Shown piece by piece: positions 1 through 5,727 of a stretch of DNA of 10,803 nucleotides. The position numbers were made by a program, and so were the translations under genes. The first letter of the stretch is position 1. Each line of letters opens with the position of its first letter. The stretch lies in the NCBI GenBank assembly GCA_017988355.1, contig JAGNRX010000023.1, positions 1 through 10,803 on the forward strand, written 5' to 3'. The notes beneath the pieces are model-generated. The model had not been told where the DNA came from, did no database searches, and saw nothing but the letters and a program-made list of their open reading frames with translations. Source of the DNA: Bacteroidales bacterium (GTDB lineage Bacteria; Bacteroidota; Bacteroidia; Bacteroidales; P3).

Positions 1-477
1 CCTATGAGGGTTGCAAAGGCTATGCAGTTCTTCACTCACGGATATGACGAAGACCCTGTTGAGATTCTTCGTTCTGCTACTTTTAATGAGGACTATAAAC
101 AAATGGTTATTGTTAAGGAGATTGAGATTTATTCTCTTTGTGAGCATCATATGGTTCCTATGATTGGAAAGGCTCATGTTGGTTATATTCCTAATGGAAA
201 GATTGTTGGACTTAGTAAGATTCCTCGTGTTGTGGAGTGTTATTCTCGCCGACTTCAGGTTCAAGAGCGTTTAACTAAGCAAATTAAAGATTGTATTCAA
301 GAAACTCTTAATCCTCTTGGGGTTATTGTTGTGATTGAGGCTAGACATCTTTGTATGAGTATGCGTGGTGTTCAGAAACAAAATTCTGTTACTACGACTT
401 CTGACTTCACTGGTGCTTTTCTTAAAAGTGAAACAAGGGCAGAATTCCTTCAGCTTATAAGTTCTAAGCTTTCTTAA
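1..477 (+). CDS. folE: GTP cyclohydrolase I (partial, 5' end outside the window)
   Basis: This is the C-terminal three quarters of GTP cyclohydrolase I, the cytoplasmic zinc enzyme that converts GTP to 7,8-dihydroneopterin triphosphate, the first step of folate and pterin synthesis. The reading frame is open to base 1, and the first codons (Pro-Met-Arg-Val-Ala-Lys-Ala-Met) match the family's 'TPxRVAKAM' segment, so the Met at base 4 is internal and not the start. About 158 codons are visible against a usual length near 190-220. Counting from that Met, the three zinc ligands are present: Cys46 and His49 in 'SLCEHH' and Cys117 in 'HLCMSMRGV'. The 'RLQVQERLT' segment and the C-terminal 'TRAEFL' are also typical. 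The catalytic core is intact, and the gene ends normally with TAA. It converges on lpxD and shares a terminator with it. The identification is secure; only the N-terminus is missing. Confidence 0.97.
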   Translation, partial: PMRVAKAMQFFTHGYDEDPVEILRSATFNEDYKQMVIVKEIEIYSLCEHHMVPMIGKAHVGYIPNGKIVGLSKIPRVVECYSRRLQVQERLTKQIKDCIQETLNPLGVIVVIEARHLCMSMRGVQKQNSVTTTSDFTGAFLKSETRAEFLQLISSKLS

Positions 478-483
478 AAAAAC

Positions 484-523
484 AAACAACCCTACGCTTT
501 TTGCATAGGGTTGTTTCTTTTTT
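484..523. terminator. Bidirectional rho-independent terminator between folE and lpxD
   Basis: A perfect 11-bp inverted repeat (AAACAACCCTA at 484-494, TAGGGTTGTTT at 506-516) encloses an 11-base loop, and two further G-C pairs can form inside the loop after one C/A mismatch. A T-rich run follows on the plus strand (CTTTTTT, 517-523). On the minus strand the sequence before base 484 reads as a T tract as well. The element fills the 44-base gap between the two convergent stop codons, so it most likely ends transcripts from both sides. Confidence 0.93.
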
Positions 524-1553
524 ATTTCTCTAATTCTTTTATCCTTTTCTCAAGTTCGTTTATCTTTGCGGCAAGATCTGGAAGCTTTCTAAAGAGGGAA
601 TAGCTCTTCATATATGGTCTTGCATCCCAAGCAGGTGAGCCAAAAATGCTTGAGTTATCTCCAACATTCGACATTATGCCTGACTGAGCTCCTATCTTAA
701 CATTATCTCCTATTGTTATATGTCCTGAGAATCCAACTTGCCCTCCAATAAAACAATTCTTACCTATTTTTGTTGAGCCAGCACATCCTGTTTGTGCAGC
801 AATAACTGTGTTTTCATCAATAATGACATTATGTGCTATTTGAATAAGGTTATCCAATTTAACACCTTTTTTAATTATTGTGCTTCCCATTGTTGCCCTG
901 TCTATTGTTGTGTTTGCTCCAATATCAACATTGTCTTCTAAAATAACATTTCCTATTTGTGCAATCTTCTTAAAAGATCCGTCTTCAAGAGGTGCAAATC
1001 CAAAACCATCTGCTCCAATAACTGCTCCTGAGTTAATGCTACAATTATTCCCTATTATGCAAGAGTGATAGACCTTTGAGCCTGAGAAAAAAGTGACATT
1101 ATCGCCTATTTGTACATTATCACCAATATAAACATGGGGATATATCTTTGCTCCCTTGCCTATTTTCACATTTTCTCCTATAAAGGCAAACTCACCAACA
1201 TAAGGCTCGCCCTCAATTGTGGAAGATTTTGATATAAATGAAAGAGAAGAAACTCCTGTCTTATTTAGCATATATTCATTATAGATATCTAATACCTTAG
1301 CAAAACAAGAATAAGCATCATCTACCTTAATAATTGTTGTGTTGATAGCTTTTTCTGGTTCAAAGCTTTTATTCACAATAACCACAGAAGCTTTTGTGTC
1401 ATATATATAATGTTCGTATTTAGGGTTTGAAAGGAAAGACATCCCCTTCTGAGTTCCTTCTTCAATCTTACAAAGGGTGTTTACGATAGCATTTTCATTG
1501 CCCACAACCTCTCCACCCAACATTTGGGCAATTTGTCCTGCAGTAAATTCCAT
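522..1553 (-). CDS. lpxD: UDP-3-O-acylglucosamine N-acyltransferase (LpxD)
   Basis: LpxD transfers a 3-hydroxyacyl chain from acyl-ACP to the 2-amino group of UDP-3-O-acyl-glucosamine, the third step of lipid A synthesis, at the cytoplasmic side. The 343-residue product has the usual family length. Residues 1 to about 100 form the N-terminal uridine-binding domain. From about 110 to 310 there are many hexapeptide repeats of the left-handed beta-helix type (such as IGENVK, IGKGAK, IGDNVQ, IGDNVT). The catalytic histidine is His241 in 'IQIAHNV', matching the E. coli active-site His. A charged C-terminal helix (about 325-343) ends the protein, as in the trimeric family. The ATG at 1551-1553 lies 27 bases after a TATCTTTG -7 element. 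In Bacteroides lpxD usually sits next to an lpxC/fabZ fusion and lpxA; here the downstream neighbour is the convergent folE, so the gene appears to be transcribed alone. Confidence 0.97.
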   Translation of the reverse strand: MEFTAGQIAQMLGGEVVGNENAIVNTLCKIEEGTQKGMSFLSNPKYEHYIYDTKASVVIVNKSFEPEKAINTTIIKVDDAYSCFAKVLDIYNEYMLNKTGVSSLSFISKSSTIEGEPYVGEFAFIGENVKIGKGAKIYPHVYIGDNVQIGDNVTFFSGSKVYHSCIIGNNCSINSGAVIGADGFGFAPLEDGSFKKIAQIGNVILEDNVDIGANTTIDRATMGSTIIKKGVKLDNLIQIAHNVIIDENTVIAAQTGCAGSTKIGKNCFIGGQVGFSGHITIGDNVKIGAQSGIMSNVGDNSSIFGSPAWDARPYMKSYSLFRKLPDLAAKINELEKRIKELEK

Positions 1554-1580
1554 ATCTTATAATAATTTTTATTCCTTCTG

Positions 1581-1588
1581 CAAAGATA
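1581..1588 (-). promoter_or_regulatory. Bacteroidota -7 element for lpxD
   Basis: Read on the minus strand this is TATCTTTG, a full match to the Bacteroidota -7 consensus TAnnTTTG. It lies 27 bases upstream of the lpxD ATG, which predicts a 5' leader of about 20 bases. I see no convincing TTTG -33 element at the normal distance, so this is supported by one box only. Confidence 0.55.
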
Positions 1589-1636
1589 TAAAAAAGCTAA
1601 GACCTAATCATTTTTTTTGTTAAAAAGGCTTGTGGT

Positions 1637-1667
1637 TTTGGTAATATGGAAAAAAGTTGTAATTTTG
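1637..1667 (+). promoter_or_regulatory. Promoter of the tRNA-Cys gene
   Basis: A -33 box TTTG (1637-1640) is followed after exactly 19 bases by TAATTTTG (1660-1667), which matches the Bacteroidota sigma factor consensus TTTG/TAnnTTTG in both boxes and in spacing. The mature tRNA begins 17 bases after the -7 box, so transcription would start about 10 bases before it. This is the clearest promoter in the window and the best evidence for the taxonomic assignment. Confidence 0.8.
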
Positions 1668-1684
1668 CAACCTGATTAAAACAA

Positions 1685-1755
1685 GGTCTCTTGGCCGAGC
1701 GGTTAGGCACCGGTCTGCAAAACCGTCCACTCCAGTTCGAATCTGGAAGAGACCT
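1685..1755 (+). tRNA. tRNA-Cys (anticodon GCA)
   Basis: The cloverleaf can be drawn fully. The acceptor stem GGTCTCT (1685-1691) pairs perfectly with AGAGACC (1748-1754). The D stem is GCC/GGC (1694-1696, 1706-1708). The anticodon loop CTGCAAA (1715-1721) carries GCA at 1717-1719. The T stem TCCAG/CTGGA (1731-1735, 1743-1747) encloses TTCGAAT. The discriminator base is T1755, the identity base of cysteine tRNAs. CCA is not encoded. The outermost anticodon-stem pair (C1710 with T1726) is a mismatch; the other four pairs are intact. It is transcribed alone, between its own promoter and terminator. Confidence 0.96.
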
Positions 1756-1773
1756 CAAGAAAATAATCGTTTC

Positions 1774-1798
1774 AGCCACCTCACAAGGTGGCTTTTTT
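1774..1798 (+). terminator. Rho-independent terminator after tRNA-Cys
   Basis: An 8-bp perfect stem, AGCCACCT (1774-1781) and AGGTGGCT (1786-1793), closes a CACA tetraloop and runs directly into six T residues (1793-1798). It lies 19 bases after the tRNA and separates it from the histidine kinase gene downstream. Confidence 0.92.
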
Positions 1799-1830
1799 GT
1801 TTTTATATTATAACATTTATTGTATTTTTG
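1796..1830 (+). promoter_or_regulatory. Possible promoter of the kinase-acyltransferase-kinase cluster
   Basis: TATTTTTG (1823-1830) fits the TAnnTTTG -7 consensus and lies 47 bases before the ATG at 1878. The nearest TTTG (1796-1799) falls inside the T tract of the preceding terminator and is 23 bases away, which is longer than the usual 19-21. The -7 box is credible; the -33 box is doubtful in this very AT-rich stretch. Confidence 0.4.
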
Positions 1831-1877
1831 CGTATTGTTATCAATATATTAACCTTATCATTTTAAAACTCCTTTTT

Positions 1878-4769
1878 ATGAAAGACTTAAAAACGGAAAT
1901 GAATTCAGCTAGAGAGAAACTATTCAAATATTCTATTCTTAGTTTATTAATTTTAGCCCTTCCTGCAATTGCTTTCTCTTTAATTCAAATTATTGAATAT
2001 GGATTTGATATTAATTATGTTTTGTTTTGTAGCATGTTTATACTCATTTCGGTTATTTTCCTTTTAAGAAACAAACTATCCATTATTCTAAAATCTCATA
2101 TTGTCGGTTCATTATTCCTTATTTCAGGATTTGTAGGTAATTTATTCTTTGGATTTTCTGGAGGGCACTTCTTATGTCTTATTGGTATTGCAATAATTAC
2201 TGTTTTATACGGGAAAAAATTAGGAATAATCTATTCTATTATTGCCCTCTTAGGCTATATTGTAATTGAATATTCTATTTTAAACAAGCTATTTGTTAGA
2301 GAAATAGACTTTAATGCTTTTAACGCTAATTTTATTAGCTGGATATATGCATTATTTACTATATTTATTACAGCAATAATCCTTATTAGTTCAATAAGTT
2401 ATATCAATAAAGCTTTTATTAAATTGGTAAAAGAACTTGATAAGAATAATATTGAACTCAACACATTAAACTCTGCTTATAAGGATGTTTTTGTTAAGGT
2501 TGAGGAAAGTGAACATAAATACAAATCAATTTTTCAAACTCTTAATGAGGGGGTTATTCTTACTGACAAGGAGGGTAATATTATTGACTGCAATAGAGCT
2601 ACAGAAGATATTTTAGGAGCTTCAAAAGAAGATTTACTAAGTGTTAATTTGCATTCAAAAAACTTTAGCTTTATTTATCCTGACCTAAGCCCTGTTCCTG
2701 ATGATGAATGTCCGGGTATAAAAACATTGGAAAAAGGAGTTTCTATTTCTAATTTTGAAGTTGGATTGCAACAAGAAAACCAAATCAAATGGATTGGACT
2801 AAGTTCAGAACCTCTAAAAGTTGAAGGCTATGGAGTTTTCCTTACTCTTCAAGATTTAACTCATGAGAAAGAACAAGAACAAGAGTATTTATTATTCAAC
2901 CGTTACTTTGAAACTTTTTTGGAACATATAACTGATTATGTACTCTTCAAGAATGAAGATGGGAAAATAGTTTTTTGTAGCCAAAGTCTTGCAACACTTA
3001 CTGGCTATAATAGTTGGAAAGATATTATTGGTAAAAGCTATGGAGATCTTGTCCCTGAGGATAGAGCAAAAGAGTATCAAGAAGAAGATGATAATGTTTT
3101 TAAAACAGGAGAACAACTAAAAGGGAAGATTAATTTGTTCTGTGATGTTAATGGAGAAACGAGACAAGAACAGACTAATAAAATTCCTTTGTTTGACGAT
3201 AATAGGAAAGTTATCGGAATTATTAGTATAAGCAGAGATATTACAGAGATATTGAAGGAAAAAGATATTATTAGAGAAAAAGAAGAAAAGATAAACCTAA
3301 TATTAAACTCTACTGCTGAAGGTATTTATGGATTAGATAATAATGGGAATTGCACATTTGTTAACCAAGCTTGCCTAAATATACTTGGCTATTCAAAAGA
3401 AGAAGAATTATTAGGTCAAAACATGCATAACCTAATTCATCATTCAGATATTGAAGGCAAACCTATCAAAACGCAAGATTGCACTATTGAAAATGCTTTT
3501 AAGAACGGTAAAGGTATGCATTCGTCTGATGAGGTGTTTTGGAAAAAAGATGGTTCAAAAATTCCAGTTGAGCTCTTTTCTCACCCTCAAATACATAAAG
3601 AAGAAGTTATTGGAGCTGTTCTAACCTTCATTGATATAACTGAAAGAAAAGAAAAAGAAGAAAAGATAAGCCTACTATTAAACTCAACCGCAGAAGGTAT
3701 ATATGGAATAGATAATAATGGGAATTGCACATTTGCTAATAAAGCTTGCCTAAATATTCTTGGCTATTCAAAAGAAGAGGATTTACTAGGTCAAAACATA
3801 CATAACCTAATTCATCATTCAGATATAGATGGGAATCCTATGAACATACATGACTGCATTATTTACAAAGCTTTTACAAACAATATAGGCATGCATTCGG
3901 CTGATGAGGTGTTTTGGAGAAAAGATGGTTCATATTTCCCTGCAGAGTATTTCTCATACCCTCAAATACACCAAGGAGAAGCCATCGGTGCAGTTGTGAC
4001 TTTCTTTGATATAACTGAAAGAAAAGAAAAAGAAGAAAAGATCATTGCCTTTACCAAAGATCTTCAAAAGATTAACTTCGATAAGGACAAGTTTATTGGG
4101 ATACTTGCTCATGATTTAAAGAATCCTTTCACTTCAATAATAGGATTCTCACAATATATTTTAGATAACTTAGAGGAAATAGATAAGGAGAATATAAAAG
4201 AATTTACAGGTATCATAAACGAAAGCTCTGAAAAGGGATATAAACTAATGGAGGAGATACTTGTTTGGCTTAGGGTTAGGTCGGGAATGATGGATGTTGA
4301 TAAGCAAGAACTTGAACTTAAACCAGTAGTTTTGCATACTTTTAAAAATCTAAAAACACATGCTCAAGTTAAAAACATAACCCTTTCTTGTTTAATTCAA
4401 GAAAACTTATATATTGAAGCAGATATCAATATTTTGAAAACAATATTGAGAAATCTAGTAAGTAATTCAATAAAATTCACTAACAAAAATGGAGAAATTA
4501 AGGTTGAGTCAAAGGAAAAAGATAATAAGATTCAAATAACCATCTCTGATAATGGCGTTGGAATGAATCAGGAATACGCAAATCAACTATTTATTAGTGA
4601 TTCTAACGAAACAAAAGAAGGAACCCAAGGAGAAAAAGGCACTGGATTAGGCATATCGATTGTTAAAGAGCTTATACAAAAACATGAAGAACTTATTTGG
4701 GTAGAATCAGAATTAGGCAAAGGAAGTGATTTCATTTTCACAATGCCAAAGGCTGAACATAAGAACTAA
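1878..4769 (+). CDS. Membrane-bound multi-PAS sensor histidine kinase
   Basis: This 963-residue protein is a sensor histidine kinase of the inner membrane that should autophosphorylate and pass phosphate to an unlinked response regulator. Six hydrophobic helices (about 19-39, 46-63, 74-93, 97-112, 115-132, 152-175) form an N-terminal membrane domain with very short loops, followed by a coiled coil (176-212). Four PAS domains follow: about 212-330, 341-460, 470-590 and 595-715, the last two being near copies of each other. The HisKA domain has its phospho-acceptor at His745 ('AHDLKNP'). The ATPase domain shows Asn859/Asn863 (N box), Asp891-Asn-Gly-Val-Gly (G1) and Gly921-Thr-Gly-Leu-Gly (G2), so it should be active. 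There is no receiver domain. I chose the ATG at 1878 because a longer GTG frame would begin inside the tRNA terminator. The stop is 8 bases before the acyltransferase gene, which implies one operon. The ligand is unknown. Confidence 0.92.
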   Translation: MKDLKTEMNSAREKLFKYSILSLLILALPAIAFSLIQIIEYGFDINYVLFCSMFILISVIFLLRNKLSIILKSHIVGSLFLISGFVGNLFFGFSGGHFLCLIGIAIITVLYGKKLGIIYSIIALLGYIVIEYSILNKLFVREIDFNAFNANFISWIYALFTIFITAIILISSISYINKAFIKLVKELDKNNIELNTLNSAYKDVFVKVEESEHKYKSIFQTLNEGVILTDKEGNIIDCNRATEDILGASKEDLLSVNLHSKNFSFIYPDLSPVPDDECPGIKTLEKGVSISNFEVGLQQENQIKWIGLSSEPLKVEGYGVFLTLQDLTHEKEQEQEYLLFNRYFETFLEHITDYVLFKNEDGKIVFCSQSLATLTGYNSWKDIIGKSYGDLVPEDRAKEYQEEDDNVFKTGEQLKGKINLFCDVNGETRQEQTNKIPLFDDNRKVIGIISISRDITEILKEKDIIREKEEKINLILNSTAEGIYGLDNNGNCTFVNQACLNILGYSKEEELLGQNMHNLIHHSDIEGKPIKTQDCTIENAFKNGKGMHSSDEVFWKKDGSKIPVELFSHPQIHKEEVIGAVLTFIDITERKEKEEKISLLLNSTAEGIYGIDNNGNCTFANKACLNILGYSKEEDLLGQNIHNLIHHSDIDGNPMNIHDCIIYKAFTNNIGMHSADEVFWRKDGSYFPAEYFSYPQIHQGEAIGAVVTFFDITERKEKEEKIIAFTKDLQKINFDKDKFIGILAHDLKNPFTSIIGFSQYILDNLEEIDKENIKEFTGIINESSEKGYKLMEEILVWLRVRSGMMDVDKQELELKPVVLHTFKNLKTHAQVKNITLSCLIQENLYIEADINILKTILRNLVSNSIKFTNKNGEIKVESKEKDNKIQITISDNGVGMNQEYANQLFISDSNETKEGTQGEKGTGLGISIVKELIQKHEELIWVESELGKGSDFIFTMPKAEHKN
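3285..4034 (+). repeat. In-frame tandem duplication of a PAS-encoding unit (2 x 375 bases)
   Basis: Two adjacent 375-base units (3285-3659 and 3660-4034) encode successive PAS domains of the membrane kinase, residues 470-594 and 595-719. By hand count about three quarters of the 125 residues are identical, with no gap. A 25-base stretch (3336-3360 and 3711-3735) is unchanged. Both units end in 'ITERKEKE', and the purine-rich sequence coding for it recurs at the unit ends, which would suit duplication by unequal recombination. Confidence 0.9.
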
Positions 4770-4777
4770 ATTGCAAT

Positions 4778-5689
4778 ATGAAAAAAATTGGATACTATCT
4801 TGTTTTCTATTGCCTATTAGTCCCATTATCTCTTTTGCCGATGTGGTTTCTATATGGTATTTCTAATATTCTAAGCCCAATACTCCAATATTTATTAAAA
4901 TATAGGGTGAGGGTTGTGGAAATAAATCTTAAGAAATCCTTCCCTAATAAAACAGAAGAAGAACTTAAAACAATAAAAAAACTCTTCTATAACCACCTCT
5001 CAGACATCTTTATGGAGGCCTTGAAGATGCTTACAATCTCTAAAAGAAATCTAATAAAGAGATATTCTTGTCAAAACAAAGAAGTTCTTGATAAGTATTA
5101 TAAGAATAACCAAAGCTTAATATTCGTATCCTCTCACCATAATAATTGGGAATATATGGTGCTTTCACTTGGTATGCAATTTCCTTTTCAAGGGGTTGGT
5201 GTTGGAAAAAGGATGAGTAATAAGGTTTTTGGAGACCTTATGCATAAGAAAAGGACACGTTATGGAACGTCAGTATGTTATTCGGATAATGTTAGAGAAG
5301 TAATTGAGAAAAAGAGAAAAGAGAAAACGCCTACAATATTTATGCTACTTGCAGACCAAAGCCCAAATGATAAGCATAAATGTTATTGGACAGAGTTTCT
5401 CAATCAAGACACGCCAGCAATTTTTGGCCCAGAGAACTTAGCAAAGAAGGAAAACTTCCCTGTAATATATTATAGAGTAAGTAAAGTTAAGAGAGGCTAT
5501 TATTCATTTGAGTTAATCCCTCTTGAAGACAAGCCACAAGAAACAAAATATGGAGAAATAACTCTTAGATATCTTAATGAGCTGGAAAAAACAATAAATG
5601 AAGCACCTCCTTATTGGCTTTGGTCCCATAAGAGATGGAAACATAAAAGACCAGAAAACATCTATCAAGATAAATTTATCAATCACTAA
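4778..5689 (+). CDS. LpxL/HtrB-family lysophospholipid/lipid A acyltransferase
   Basis: A 303-residue membrane-attached acyltransferase of the family that adds secondary acyl chains to lipid A (LpxL, LpxM) or acylates related lipids. A hydrophobic N-terminal segment (about 5-28) anchors it to the inner membrane. The HX4E catalytic motif is His120-His-Asn-Asn-Trp-Glu125, preceded by the typical hydrophobic strand 'LIFVSS'. Further family signatures are 'ADQSP' (192-196) and the C-terminal 'WLWSHKRWKHKRP' (280-292). Length is normal. The exact acceptor cannot be told from sequence: it may be the lipid A acyltransferase of this organism or act on another lipid, so I give no symbol. It begins 8 bases after the stop of the membrane kinase and is followed 38 bases later by a second kinase on the same strand. 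This placement suggests co-transcription with the signalling genes and not with lpxD. Confidence 0.9.
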   Translation: MKKIGYYLVFYCLLVPLSLLPMWFLYGISNILSPILQYLLKYRVRVVEINLKKSFPNKTEEELKTIKKLFYNHLSDIFMEALKMLTISKRNLIKRYSCQNKEVLDKYYKNNQSLIFVSSHHNNWEYMVLSLGMQFPFQGVGVGKRMSNKVFGDLMHKKRTRYGTSVCYSDNVREVIEKKRKEKTPTIFMLLADQSPNDKHKCYWTEFLNQDTPAIFGPENLAKKENFPVIYYRVSKVKRGYYSFELIPLEDKPQETKYGEITLRYLNELEKTINEAPPYWLWSHKRWKHKRPENIYQDKFINH

Positions 5690-5727
5690 AGCTCATTTTC
5701 TAAATCTTTGATTTAACTCGTACCAAT

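Noticed and set aside
1597..1779. An open frame on the minus strand across the tRNA region.
   Set aside because: It runs through the tRNA-Cys gene and part of the terminator and shows no protein family features.
1788..1877. A 30-codon N-terminal extension of the membrane kinase beginning with GTG at 1788.
   Set aside because: It would start inside the 3' arm of the tRNA terminator and contain the candidate promoter; the ATG at 1878 gives a normal basic start before the first helix.
1685..1877. An integration site of a mobile element at tRNA-Cys.
   Set aside because: No repeat of the tRNA 3' end was found in the window, and the following genes are signalling genes without mobility functions.
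5690..5727. A promoter or small hairpin ahead of the soluble kinase (AATCTTTG at 5703-5710; TAAATC/GATTTA around a TTT loop at 5701-5715).
   Set aside because: The -7 match lacks the first T, no TTTG is placed upstream at the right distance, and a 6-bp A/T-rich stem is expected by chance in this composition.
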